Shown here one piece after another: positions 50,161-58,321 of a DNA stretch of 58,321 nt. The stretch lies in the NCBI GenBank assembly GCA_017577365.1, contig PKRJ01000020.1:1-58321 (forward strand), given 5' to 3'. How positions within the stretch are numbered: the first letter of the stretch is position 1; each line of letters opens with the position of its first letter. The translations under genes and the position numbers were made by a program. The notes under the pieces are model-generated. The model saw only the letters and a program-made list of their open reading frames with translations, did no database searches and was not told where the DNA came from. Source of the DNA: Gammaproteobacteria bacterium (GTDB taxonomy: Bacteria; Pseudomonadota; Gammaproteobacteria; Steroidobacterales; Rariloculaceae).

Positions 50161-52575
50161 TCAAACGTCCAGGTTCGAGACCGAGAGCGCGTTGCGCTCG
50201 ATGAACTCGCGGCGCGGCTCGACCTGATCGCCCATCAGCGTGCTGAAGATCTCGTCGGCCGCGACGGCGTCCTCGATGCGCACCTGCATCAGACGGCGCG
50301 TCTTCGGATTGACCGTCGTCTCCCAGAGCTGCTCGGGATTCATCTCGCCGAGACCCTTGTAGCGCTGGATCGTCTGTCCCTGCTTCGCTTGCGCCATCAG
50401 CCACTCGACGGCATCCGGGAACGTCGCGACCTCCTTACGATCCTTGCCCCGCAAGACATAGGCGCCCGGCGAGAGCAGATCCTTGAAGCTCGAGCCTATC
50501 GTCGCGATACGTTGATATTCCGGAGAGCGGAAAAATCCCAGCTGGAACGTCTTCGTCATCGTGACGCCGTGATAATCCCGCTGCACGTAAATCGCCGAGT
50601 CCGAGGAAGTCCCGGCCGGTTGATAATGGACGCGGTATTTCGGACCCGCGCCGTTCAGCATCTTCAGCCGCTCCTCGAGCTGCGCGGCCCATGCGCGCAT
50701 GCGCTCGTGATCGTCGAGATCGGTCGCGGTGATCGCCGGCAGCCACATCATCGCGCGGAGGACGTTCGCGTCGTAGCGCTTGCCCCAGCGCTCGATGATC
50801 GCCTTCGCTTCCATGTATTGGCGCGCGAGCTCCTCGAGGGTTTCGCCCTGAATCGCCGGCCCGTCGGGCGACGTATACAGCACGGCCTCCTCGACGGCGG
50901 TCTTGAGCAGCATCGCGTTGAGCTCGGCATCGTCCTTGACGTAGAACTCCTGCTTGCCGCGCTTGACCTTGTACAGCGGCGGCTGCGCGATGTAGATGTG
51001 GCCGCGCTCGATCAGCTCCGGCATCTGGCGGTAGAAGAACGTCAGAAGCAGCGTGCGGATATGCGAGCCGTCGACGTCCGCGTCCGTCATGATGATGATC
51101 CGGTGGTAACGGAGGTTGTCCGGATCGAACTCCTCGCGGCCGACGCCGCAGCCGAGCGCCGTGATCAGCGTGCCGATCTCGGGCGACTGTAACATCTTGT
51201 CGAATCTAGCTTTTTCGACGTTCAGGATCTTGCCCTTGAGCGGCAAGACGGCCTGAGTGCGGCGGTCGCGGCCCTGTTTCGCGGAGCCGCCGGCGGAGTC
51301 GCCCTCGACGAGGAAGAGCTCCGACAGCGCGGGATCCTTTTCCTGGCAATCCGCGAGCTTGCCGGGCAGCCCGGCGACGTCGAGCGCGCTCTTGCGCCGC
51401 GTCATCTCGCGCGCCTTGCGCGCAGCCTCGCGTGCCCGCGCCGCCTCGATGATCTTGCCGACGATGATCTTCGCTTCGGCCGGATGCTCGAGGAGGAACG
51501 CGTGGAGTTGCTCCGCGACGATCGACTCGACGACGCCCTTGACCTCGGACGAGACGAGCTTGTCCTTCGTCTGCGACGAGAATTTCGGGTCGGGAAGCTT
51601 CACCGACAACACGGCGGTCAGGCCTTCGCGCGCGTCGTCGCCGGTCGGCATGATCTTCTCGCGCTTCGCGATGCCCTCGCTCTCGATGTACTGGTTCAGC
51701 GTCCGCGTCATCGCGGCGCGGAAGCCCTGAAGGTGCGTGCCGCCGTCGCGCTGCGGGATATTGTTGGTATAGCAGAACATCGACTCCTGATAGCCGTCGT
51801 TCCACTGCAGCGCGGCCTCGACCTGAATATTTCCGCGTTTCTCCTGGAAATATAGGATCGTCGAGTGCAGCGGCGTCTTGCTGCGGTTCAAGTGCTCGAC
51901 GAAGGCACGGATCCCGCCTTCGAACTCGAAGACGTCGCTGCGGCCGTCGCGTTCGTCCTTCAATGTGATGCGGACGCCGCTGTTCAGGAACGACAGCTCC
52001 CGCAACCGCTTCGCGAGCGTGTCGTAGTCGAACTCGAGGTTCGAGAAGACCTTCGGGCTCGGCTGGAACGTGATTGTCGTCCCGGTTCGGTCCGTCGTGC
52101 CGATCTCGGCGAGCGGCGCAAGCGGCTCGCCGTTCGAGTACTTCTGCTGGTAGACCTTGCCGCCTCGATAGATCGTCAGCGTCAACGACTCGGAGAGCGC
52201 GTTGACGACGGACACGCCGACGCCGTGCAGGCCTCCGGACACCTTGTACGAGTTGTCGTCGAATTTGCCGCCGGCATGCAGGACGGTCATGATGACCTCG
52301 GCCGCCGAGCGTCCCTCCTCGGGGTGGATATCGACCGGGATGCCGCGCCCGTTGTCGGCCACGGTGATCGACTCGTCGGGGTGGATCGTGACGTCAACTT
52401 GTGTGCAGACCCCCGCCAGAGCCTCGTCGATCGAGTTGTCGACGACCTCGAACACCATGTGATGGAGACCGGTGCCATCATCGGTGTCACCGATATACAT
52501 TCCCGGCCGCTTTCGGACGGCCTCAAGGCCCTTTAAGACCTTGATATTCTTGGACGTATATTCGCTCTGGCTCAT
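50161..52575 (-). CDS. gyrB: DNA gyrase subunit B
   Basis: An 804-residue type II topoisomerase subunit. GHKL ATPase domain (VVDNSIDEALAG, NGRGIPVDIH, GGLHGVGVSVVNALS), transducer, and TOPRIM domain with EGDSAGG and DADVDGSHI, followed by the C-terminal GLGEMNPEQLWETT. It supplies the ATPase and DNA gate for negative supercoiling together with GyrA. It sits at the end of the dnaA-dnaN-recF-gyrB string. Confidence 0.99.
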   Translation of the reverse strand: MSQSEYTSKNIKVLKGLEAVRKRPGMYIGDTDDGTGLHHMVFEVVDNSIDEALAGVCTQVDVTIHPDESITVADNGRGIPVDIHPEEGRSAAEVIMTVLHAGGKFDDNSYKVSGGLHGVGVSVVNALSESLTLTIYRGGKVYQQKYSNGEPLAPLAEIGTTDRTGTTITFQPSPKVFSNLEFDYDTLAKRLRELSFLNSGVRITLKDERDGRSDVFEFEGGIRAFVEHLNRSKTPLHSTILYFQEKRGNIQVEAALQWNDGYQESMFCYTNNIPQRDGGTHLQGFRAAMTRTLNQYIESEGIAKREKIMPTGDDAREGLTAVLSVKLPDPKFSSQTKDKLVSSEVKGVVESIVAEQLHAFLLEHPAEAKIIVGKIIEAARAREAARKAREMTRRKSALDVAGLPGKLADCQEKDPALSELFLVEGDSAGGSAKQGRDRRTQAVLPLKGKILNVEKARFDKMLQSPEIGTLITALGCGVGREEFDPDNLRYHRIIIMTDADVDGSHIRTLLLTFFYRQMPELIERGHIYIAQPPLYKVKRGKQEFYVKDDAELNAMLLKTAVEEAVLYTSPDGPAIQGETLEELARQYMEAKAIIERWGKRYDANVLRAMMWLPAITATDLDDHERMRAWAAQLEERLKMLNGAGPKYRVHYQPAGTSSDSAIYVQRDYHGVTMTKTFQLGFFRSPEYQRIATIGSSFKDLLSPGAYVLRGKDRKEVATFPDAVEWLMAQAKQGQTIQRYKGLGEMNPEQLWETTVNPKTRRLMQVRIEDAVAADEIFSTLMGDQVEPRREFIERNALSVSNLDV

Positions 52576-52619
52576 GGAGTAGCAATTCTTGCGCTAAATC
52601 GGCGCATTATAGCATTCGC

Positions 52620-53684
52620 TCACAGCCCCCCGCCGCGCACCCTCCCCTGTTCCACGTGGAACATTGGAAACCGCGGATCCACGGGGAGCAGATCCGGCGA
52701 CAGACCCGTGATGAGCAGCTGCGACGGCAGCGCCTCGACTTCTTTCAGCAACCGCTCGAGGGCGCCGCGGTCGAGCTCCGCGGCCGGATCGTCCACAAGG
52801 AGCACGCCGCTCCGCCCCGCGGCCGCCCACGCCTCTCGGACGTGGGCGATCACCAGGCAGGCGGCAATCAGCTTCTGCTGCCCTCGCGACGCTTCGTCCG
52901 CCGCTTGATGCCCTTCGAGCCGAACTGCCAGGTCCGCACGCTGCGGCCCGGCCTGCGTGTATCCGAGGGCGACGTCGCGCTCCAGATCATCGCGCAGCGC
53001 GTCGGCCAGCGAACCTTGCCAGCCGGGTCGAAATACCACTTCGAGCCGCCGGCCGAGCAGCCGGCCGGCGATCTCGGCCGCCGCCTGGCCTAGGCGCGCC
53101 ACGTACTCGGCCCTCATTGCCGACACGGCTTCGCCGGTTTCGGTCAGCGCGCGCGTCCACGGCTCGAGGCCCGCTCGCGACATCCTTGCCTTCAACGCCG
53201 CATTTCGCTGCCCGAGGATCCGGCGATAGCGTTTCCACAGCTCCAGGTAGGTATGTTCCACGTGGAACACACCCCAGTCGATGAACCGTCGGCGTTCGCT
53301 CGGCCCGCCCTCGATCAGCCGGTGGATGCTCGGATCGATGACGTCGACGGCGAGGATCCGCGCAACGTCCGTGATCGAAGCGCCCTTCTGTCGATCGATC
53401 CGATACGACAGCCCCTCGGGACCGACCTTGACGCCGATTCGGCGCACGCCTTCCGCGCATCGATGATCCACGGTCACGGAAAGGCTCGACCGGCCGTGCT
53501 GGATCAGCTTCCGCGTCTGCCGCGTCCGAAACGAACGGCCACGACCGACTAGAAAACACGCCTCCAGCAGGCTGGTCTTACCCGCGCCGTTCGGGCCGAA
53601 GAAGTAATTCCTTTCGGGATGCAGACGACAGTCGACGCCCGTGAGCACCCGCAGACCGTCGACTCTGAGGCGTTCGAGCGGCAT
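52620..53684 (-). CDS. recF: RecF recombination mediator
   Basis: A 354-residue SMC-like ATPase. Walker A FFGPNGAGKTSLLEA, the signature region SRGQQKLIAACLV and Walker B VLLVDDPAAELD are intact. It helps load RecA at gapped DNA. The gene contains two perfect parS-like palindromes: one codes for FHVE in DWGVFHVEHTYLELW, the other for FHVE in the C-terminal PMFHVEQGR. It starts 158 bp after dnaN on the same strand. Confidence 0.97.
   Translation of the reverse strand: MPLERLRVDGLRVLTGVDCRLHPERNYFFGPNGAGKTSLLEACFLVGRGRSFRTRQTRKLIQHGRSSLSVTVDHRCAEGVRRIGVKVGPEGLSYRIDRQKGASITDVARILAVDVIDPSIHRLIEGGPSERRRFIDWGVFHVEHTYLELWKRYRRILGQRNAALKARMSRAGLEPWTRALTETGEAVSAMRAEYVARLGQAAAEIAGRLLGRRLEVVFRPGWQGSLADALRDDLERDVALGYTQAGPQRADLAVRLEGHQAADEASRGQQKLIAACLVIAHVREAWAAAGRSGVLLVDDPAAELDRGALERLLKEVEALPSQLLITGLSPDLLPVDPRFPMFHVEQGRVRGGGL
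52648..52663. promoter_or_regulatory. parS: parS site (ParB-binding palindrome), copy 1
   Basis: TGTTCCACGTGGAACA, a perfect 16-bp palindrome identical to the pseudomonad-type parS consensus, near the 3' end of recF. Confidence 0.9.
53254..53269. promoter_or_regulatory. parS: parS site (ParB-binding palindrome), copy 2
   Basis: A second exact TGTTCCACGTGGAACA, inside recF, 606 bp from copy 1. Confidence 0.9.
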
Positions 53685-53842
53685 CAGTCGGGCTCCGTCC
53701 GGCGCCGAGGGACTGAACGCGCCTCCTGGACAGCGGCGTGATGGCGACTCCCCCGCCGCCGTTCGCGCGGCCGGATACGATCCGAACGCGCGACGCGGCG
53801 GGCGCCTGGTGACCTCACCCGATTATGGGCCCTGCCGACGCC

Positions 53843-54940
53843 CTATAGGCGCATCGGCATGACGACGAACTTCGCGCCCTCTTCCTCGGCGCCGGTGATG
53901 AGGCAGCTCGAGTTCGCATCCGTGATGCCGATACGCACCCGATCGCCATCGACCGCCCCGAGCGCGTCCAACAAGTAATTGACATTGAAGCCGATCTCCA
54001 TCGGCGCGCCGGAATACTCGACCTCCACCGACTCGACGGCCTCTTCCTGCTCCGGATTGTTCGCCTCGATCACGAGGTTGCCCGGCTCGAGCATCAGGCG
54101 GACGCCGCGATACTTCTCGTTGGACAGGATCGACGCACGCTGCAGCGCCTGCCGAAGCGCCTGGCGGTCCGCCGTCACGACGTTCTCGGGGCTCGCCGGA
54201 ATCACCCGTGCGTAATCCGGGAACCGGCCGTCGATCAGCTTCGAGGTCAGCCGGAGCCCGTCGATCACGACGCGCACATGGTTCTTGCCGAGCGTCAAGG
54301 TGACGTTCCCTTCATCGCCAAGCAGTCGGGCGAGCTCGAGCACGCCCTTCCGCGGCACGATCTGCTGGTCATTACGGCTCGCCGGCGCCTCGAGCGGCAC
54401 GTCCGCGAGCGCCAGCCGGTGCCCGTCGGTCGCTACGCCGCGCAGCCGCTCGCCGTTCGTCTCGAGCAGCAACCCATTCAGGTAGTAGCGGACGTCTTGC
54501 TGCGCCATCGAGAAATGCGTCTTGTCGAGCAGACGTTTTAGCGCCTTCGCCTCCATCGTCAGCGTCTGCTGCTGGTCGATCTCGTCGACCGTCGGGAAAT
54601 CCGCCGCCCGCAGCGTCGATAGCACGAATCGGCTTCGCCCTGCCTTGACCGTGACCCGCTCACCGCTCAATGAGGCCTCGACCCGTGCCCCGTCCGGCAA
54701 CGCCCGGAAGATGTCGTGCAGCTTTCTGCCCGGCACCGTGATCTCGCCGTCGACCGCGTCATCGACGCCGGCCTCCGCGACGAGCTCGACCTCGAGATCC
54801 GTCGCGGTCACGCTCAGCACGCCGTCGCGGACGACGAGCAGCACGTTGCTCAGGATCGGCATCGTCTGCTTTCGCTCCACGACGCCGATGACGGCCTGGA
54901 GCGGCTTCAGAACGGTCTCTCGCGGTGCGCTGAACTTCAT
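53843..54940 (-). CDS. dnaN: DNA polymerase III beta sliding clamp
   Basis: A 365-residue clamp with the usual three-domain fold. The start MKFSAPRETVLKPLQAVIGVVERK, the internal block GLLLETNGERLRGVATDGHRLALAD and the C-terminus KFVVMPMRL, part of the partner-binding pocket, are conserved. It tethers the polymerase to DNA. It lies between dnaA and recF. The upstream gap also carries DnaA boxes. Confidence 0.98.
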   Translation of the reverse strand: MKFSAPRETVLKPLQAVIGVVERKQTMPILSNVLLVVRDGVLSVTATDLEVELVAEAGVDDAVDGEITVPGRKLHDIFRALPDGARVEASLSGERVTVKAGRSRFVLSTLRAADFPTVDEIDQQQTLTMEAKALKRLLDKTHFSMAQQDVRYYLNGLLLETNGERLRGVATDGHRLALADVPLEAPASRNDQQIVPRKGVLELARLLGDEGNVTLTLGKNHVRVVIDGLRLTSKLIDGRFPDYARVIPASPENVVTADRQALRQALQRASILSNEKYRGVRLMLEPGNLVIEANNPEQEEAVESVEVEYSGAPMEIGFNVNYLLDALGAVDGDRVRIGITDANSSCLITGAEEEGAKFVVMPMRL

Positions 54941-55128
54941 CTTCGTATCTACCTGCTTATATTTCTGCGTTCGTTGCGTTTACGCCCGGGCGGATCGCTG
55001 AGAAAGTCGAAAATAATCTTTGCAATCAGTTACTTATACGTCAACAAACCACGTGGGCAAGTCCGGCCTCGCTTGTGAGCCTCTTGTGGACAATTTCGCA
55101 CGTCGAGCTCGTCCACGACTTATCCACA
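54941..55128. other. oriC: dnaA-dnaN intergenic region, candidate oriC segment
   Basis: A 188-bp gap with an AT-rich stretch (about 54995-55047, AATAATCTTTGCAATCAG) and two DnaA-box sequences: TTATCCACA at 55120-55128 and TGTGGACAA (one mismatch, minus strand) at 55085-55093. Such features mark the origin in pseudomonad-like chromosomes. It also carries the dnaN promoter region (TTGACG on the minus strand at 55039-55044). Confidence 0.5.
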
Positions 55129-56475
55129 TCAAGAGGTCAACGTTCTCAAGAGGTTGTTGTAGTCCTCGGCGACGCGCGTCTCGGTCTCCCTGAGCTCCTT
55201 CACTCGGCGGCAAGCATGCAGCACGGTCGTATGATCGCGTCCGCCGAAGAGATCCCCGATTTCCGGCAAGCTGTGCGTCGTCAGCTCCTTCGCGAGCGCC
55301 ATGGCGATCTGCCGCGGCCGCGCGATCGACCGGCTCCGACGCTTGGACAAGAGGTCCGAGACGCGGATCTTGAAGTAGCTGGCCACGGTTTTCTGGATAT
55401 TCTCCACCGTCACCAGCTTGTCCTGTAGTGCCAAAAGATCGCGAAGCGCTTCTTTCGCGAACTCGAGCGTGATCGGCTGTCCCGTGAAGCGGGCGTTCGC
55501 GATGACGCGCCGCAATGCGCCCTCGAGCTCGCGGACATTCGAGCGGATCCGCTGCGCGATGAAGAACGCGACCTCCTCCGGCAGCTGCTCGCCTTCCGCC
55601 GCGGCCTTCGACATCAGGATCGCGACGCTCGTCTCGAGCTCCGGCGGCTCGATCGCGACCGTCAAGCCCCAGCCGAAACGCGACTTCAGCCGCTCCTCGA
55701 GACCCGAGACCTCCTTTGGATAGCGGTCGCAGGTCAGCACGATCTGCCGCTGGCCTTCGAGCAGCGCGTTGAACGTGTGGAAGAACTCTTCCTGCGAGCG
55801 CTCCTTGCCGGCGAAGAACTGGATATCGTCGATCAGAAGCGTATCGAGCGAGCGATACGTGCGCTTGAACTCGTTGATCGTGTTGTGCTGCAAGCCGCGC
55901 ACCATGTCTCCGACGAAACGCTCGGAGTGCACGTACGCGACCTTCGCGTTCGCGTCGCGGCTCAGAATTGCGTTGCCGATCGCGTGCATCAGGTGCGTCT
56001 TGCCGAGGCCGACGCCGCCGTAGATGAACAGCGGGTTATAGGCCGTGCCGGGATTTTGGCCGACCTGCATCGCCGCGGCGCGCGCGAGCTGGTTGCTCTT
56101 CCCCTCGACGAACGTCTCGAACGTGAAGGCCGCGTTCAAGCGGCTGCCGAAGAGCTGCGGGGCGCCGGCCTTCGGCTCGCCGTCGCCCGACGTGATCACG
56201 GCCGGCGTCGGGCGCCGGCGGCTGCCGACCTCGAGATAAACCTCGCGTGTTCCGCCATGCTCGGCCCACCAGCTCCTGATCCGGTCGAGACAGTGGGCTT
56301 TGACCCAATCGACGACGAAGCGATTCGGCGCGAGCAGCCGCACCGCGCCGTTGCCGTCCTCGACCGGCTGCAACGGACGGATCCACGTGTTCAGCTGCTG
56401 CTCGGTCAGTGCCGAGGCCAGTGCGCCGACGCACTGCTTCCACAAGGACGAAATCGCCGGCGACTGTTCTGTCAC
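55129..56475 (-). CDS. dnaA: Chromosomal replication initiator DnaA
   Basis: A 448-residue AAA+ initiator. Domain I (~1-80), a linker, Walker A GGVGLGKTHLMHAIGN, Walker B LLIDDIQF, and a C-terminal DNA-binding domain with the signature GGRDHTTVLHACRRV. It opens the origin after binding DnaA boxes. The start is GTG at 56475. It is transcribed divergently from rpmH with a 216-bp gap holding a perfect DnaA box. Confidence 0.98.
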   Translation of the reverse strand: MTEQSPAISSLWKQCVGALASALTEQQLNTWIRPLQPVEDGNGAVRLLAPNRFVVDWVKAHCLDRIRSWWAEHGGTREVYLEVGSRRRPTPAVITSGDGEPKAGAPQLFGSRLNAAFTFETFVEGKSNQLARAAAMQVGQNPGTAYNPLFIYGGVGLGKTHLMHAIGNAILSRDANAKVAYVHSERFVGDMVRGLQHNTINEFKRTYRSLDTLLIDDIQFFAGKERSQEEFFHTFNALLEGQRQIVLTCDRYPKEVSGLEERLKSRFGWGLTVAIEPPELETSVAILMSKAAAEGEQLPEEVAFFIAQRIRSNVRELEGALRRVIANARFTGQPITLEFAKEALRDLLALQDKLVTVENIQKTVASYFKIRVSDLLSKRRSRSIARPRQIAMALAKELTTHSLPEIGDLFGGRDHTTVLHACRRVKELRETETRVAEDYNNLLRTLTS

Positions 56476-56691
56476 GGTGAATCTTCAGCGAAAAAGGGTT
56501 TTCGGAAACGCGGTAGGGGTATCCGCCGAACAGCGAGTCTAATATGCCGGCACAGCGTTATCCACAGCCCGCCGGCAACGGCCGCGATTGACACGAAATG
56601 GTGCCACGCGTAAAGTTCCGCGTTCCCTGACGACGGGTATCCCGTTGTTCGGCCTCAGATTCGCCCCTTCCCGAGGGGCACGGAACCGTCC
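56476..56691. other. dnaA-rpmH divergent region, second candidate oriC segment
   Basis: A 216-bp gap with one perfect DnaA box TTATCCACA at 56558-56566. It probably contains the dnaA and rpmH promoters and may allow dnaA autoregulation. It is less AT-rich than the dnaA-dnaN gap, and no further consensus boxes were found. Confidence 0.45.
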
Positions 56692-56829
56692 ATGAAGAGA
56701 ACTTTTCAACCCCACAAGCTGCGCCGCAAGCGCACGCACGGTTTCCGCGCTCGTATGAAGACGCGGGGCGGCCGTGCCGTGTTGAAACGACGTCGAGCCA
56801 AGGGTCGCGCCCGACTCACGCCGTCCTGA
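56692..56829 (+). CDS. rpmH: 50S ribosomal protein L34
   Basis: A 45-residue basic protein, MKRTFQPHKLRRKRTHGFRA onward, ending RRAKGRARLTPS. The sequence is diagnostic for L34. It is the first gene of the rpmH-rnpA-yidC string, with rnpA starting 17 bp later at the earliest TTG. Confidence 0.97.
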   Translation: MKRTFQPHKLRRKRTHGFRARMKTRGGRAVLKRRRAKGRARLTPS

Positions 56830-56846
56830 GGGGCGGCCTGCTTCCG

Positions 56847-57218
56847 TTGGTCGGCTCAGGCTCGGGGTTTCCGCGTGAGCGCCGCTTGCGCACCTGGAAA
56901 GAGTTCGGCCGCGTCTTCGCCGATCCGGTACGATCGTCCGATCGTTTCTTCACGATCCTCGCGAGGCCCAACGATGTCGGCATGGCCCGGCTCGGTCTCG
57001 CGATCTCACGTAAAGCCGCCAAGCGGGCAGTGGATAGGAACAGATTGAAACGGATCGCGCGCGAGGTTTTTCGTCACAAGACGCTGCCGGCGTGGGACTA
57101 TGTCGTGACCGCGCGGCCGCAGGCGGCGTCGGCACCATCGGCCGCGCTCCACGAAAGCCTCGACGGGCTGTTCGACAAGCTCGTTCGGCGCGGTGCGCCT
57201 CCGCGTGACCATGGATAA
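56847..57218 (+). CDS. rnpA: Ribonuclease P protein component
   Basis: A 123-residue protein. The segment RLGLAISRKAAKRAVDRNRLKRIAREVFR is the RnpA RNR motif that binds RNase P RNA. The first in-frame start is TTG 56847; GFPRERRLRTWKEFGRVF follows, as in relatives. The stop lies inside the yidC start region (8-bp overlap), leaving no room for yidD. Confidence 0.94.
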   Translation: MVGSGSGFPRERRLRTWKEFGRVFADPVRSSDRFFTILARPNDVGMARLGLAISRKAAKRAVDRNRLKRIAREVFRHKTLPAWDYVVTARPQAASAPSAALHESLDGLFDKLVRRGAPPRDHG

Positions 57219-58321
57219 CACACGTCTTTTCCTCTGGCTCGCTCTCGCGGCGATGCTGTGGTTGAACTACGACGCGTGGGTCCGCGATCGCGCGCCGCAA
57301 CCGCCCGCGGCCGCGGCGACGACCGAGAGTCGCGCGGCACCCGAAGACGACGCCCTCCTGCCCAACCTTCCGTCGGATGGCGGTGCGCGCGGCGGCGCCG
57401 AGCTACCGACCGCGTCGGATGCGACACCGGAACGCACGATCACCGTGCGCACCGACGTGCTCGACGTCGCGATCGACACGCGCGGCGGCGACTTGGTGCG
57501 CGCGGATCTCCTCGAGTATCCGGTCGAGAAAGATCGCCCGGACGAGATCGTGCGGCTGCTCGACTACACGCCGAGCAACCGCTGGGTGCTGCAAAGCGGC
57601 CTCGTCGACGCCGCCGGCGGCGATGCGCCGAATCACGTCGCGACCTTCTCGTCGGAGCGCTCCAGCTACGAGCTCGCGCCGGGCCAGGACGAGCTCGTCG
57701 TCACGCTCGAATGGGTCGGCGGCGGCGATCTCAAGGCACGCAAGATCTACACGTTCCGTCGCGGCCGCTACGCGGTCGATCTCGATATCGTCATCGAGAA
57801 CGCGACCGGCGAGCCGTGGCGCGGCGCGCCGTACGCGCAGATGCAGCGCGTGCACAACCCTGTCGAGCGCTCGTACACGTCGGTCTCGACGTACTCGTTC
57901 ACGGGACCCGTGCTCTTCGACGGCGAGAGCGCCGACAAGCTCGACGTCGAGGATCTTCTTCGTAAGCCCATTACCCGAGCTGCGACCGGAGGCTGGCTTG
58001 CAGGCATCCAGCACCACTTCCTCGCGGCGATCGTGCCGCCCGAGAACGAGCCGTTCGAGCTCGAGGCGACGGCGCGCGACAACCGCTACCTGCTGCGCGC
58101 GCTCGGACCGATCCGCGGGGTCGCGCCGCGGTCGCAAGAGACGTTCTCGTTCACGTTCTTCGTCGGCCCGAAGCTTCAGGACCAGCTCCGGGAGACCGCG
58201 AACAAGCTCGTGCTGACGGTCGACTACGGCATGCTGACGCCGCTCGCGCAGCCGCTCTTCTGGGTGCTGTCGTGGGTCCACAAGCTCGTCGGCAACTGGG
58301 GCTGGTCGATCGTCATCGTGA
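57211..58321 (+). CDS. yidC: Membrane protein insertase YidC, 5' part
   Basis: The frame starts MDNTRLFLWLALAAMLWLNYDAW at ATG 57211 and runs off the window after 370 codons. The first membrane helix, a low-complexity linker and the large periplasmic P1 beta domain are present (VDLDIVIENATGEPW and similar), ending as the conserved core begins (YGMLTPLAQPLFWVLSWVHKLVGNWGWSIVI). YidC inserts and folds inner-membrane proteins with or without SecYEG. Confidence 0.96.
   Translation, partial: MDNTRLFLWLALAAMLWLNYDAWVRDRAPQPPAAAATTESRAAPEDDALLPNLPSDGGARGGAELPTASDATPERTITVRTDVLDVAIDTRGGDLVRADLLEYPVEKDRPDEIVRLLDYTPSNRWVLQSGLVDAAGGDAPNHVATFSSERSSYELAPGQDELVVTLEWVGGGDLKARKIYTFRRGRYAVDLDIVIENATGEPWRGAPYAQMQRVHNPVERSYTSVSTYSFTGPVLFDGESADKLDVEDLLRKPITRAATGGWLAGIQHHFLAAIVPPENEPFELEATARDNRYLLRALGPIRGVAPRSQETFSFTFFVGPKLQDQLRETANKLVLTVDYGMLTPLAQPLFWVLSWVHKLVGNWGWSIVIV

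Noticed and set aside
55046..55060. A third parS site at CCACGTGG near dnaN
   Set aside because: Only the central 8 bp match; both flanks differ from TGTT/AACA.

Overview
The window is chromosomal DNA from a high-G+C member of the Gammaproteobacteria. The evidence is gene content and order: dnaA-dnaN-recF-gyrB beside rpmH-rnpA-yidC; plsC-gmhB-glyS next to gyrB; glnA-(DUF4124)-ntrB-ntrC; dapF-DUF484-xerC; hslV-hslU-DUF971-ubiE-ubiJ-ubiB; an AlgZ/AlgR pair beside hemX-hemY; and rhodanese-grxC-secB-gpsA. These are Pseudomonas/Xanthomonas-like neighbourhoods. Several details (single-chain GlyRS, class 1 PyrD, missing hemC/hemD, yidD and gpmI) suggest a deeper-branching lineage, but I cannot assign an order from sequence alone.

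Layout. 1-1658: an odd reading frame joining an AIM24/TIGR00266 C-terminus to an EEP-nuclease C-terminus (possible assembly chimera), then a CinA/MoeA-fold protein. 1760-2920: a lower-G+C fic gene, probably acquired. 3125-11083: one leftward block for ubiquinone synthesis (ubiB, ubiJ, ubiE), HslVU protease, XerC and DapF. 11199-13474: rightward ubiD and an orphan ParA-like ATPase. 13523-20470: leftward hemY, hemX, algR-like, algZ-like, a DUF4124 protein, comM/yifB and ubiK. 20710-27304: a membrane cytochrome c5, a frameshifted MscK-like channel, and a large hybrid histidine kinase preceded by a 21-codon leader-like ORF. 27394-32637: accessory region with tRNA-Arg(CCG), a small unknown protein, an RRM protein, several small membrane or periplasmic proteins, a single-repeat GDT1 transporter, DUF486 and a diguanylate cyclase. 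32747-39208: ctpA and envC leftward; rhodanese, grxC, secB and gpsA rightward; trmL; class 1 pyrD. 39230-42226: DRG-like TGS GTPase; lpxA overlapped by a GnnA-like oxidoreductase. 42260-46860: ntrC, ntrB, DUF4124, glnA. 47270-50144: glyS, gmhB, plsC. 50161-58321: gyrB, recF, dnaN, dnaA, the presumed origin region, rpmH, rnpA and the start of yidC.

The best regulatory and structural signals are: (i) a sigma-54 promoter before glnA with two NtrC-type dyads 32 bp apart, at about -108 and -140; (ii) two perfect 16-bp parS-type palindromes inside recF, each coding for the peptide FHVE; (iii) perfect DnaA boxes on both sides of dnaA. The most interesting coding observations are lpxA overlapping a GnnA-like dehydrogenase without gnnB, a single-chain glycyl-tRNA synthetase at the locus where relatives carry glyQ-glyS, a gpsA gene lacking a normal start codon at the expected place, and the loss of hemC/hemD from the algZR-hem cluster. 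I found no CRISPR array, prophage, insertion sequence or obviously novel multi-gene defence system.
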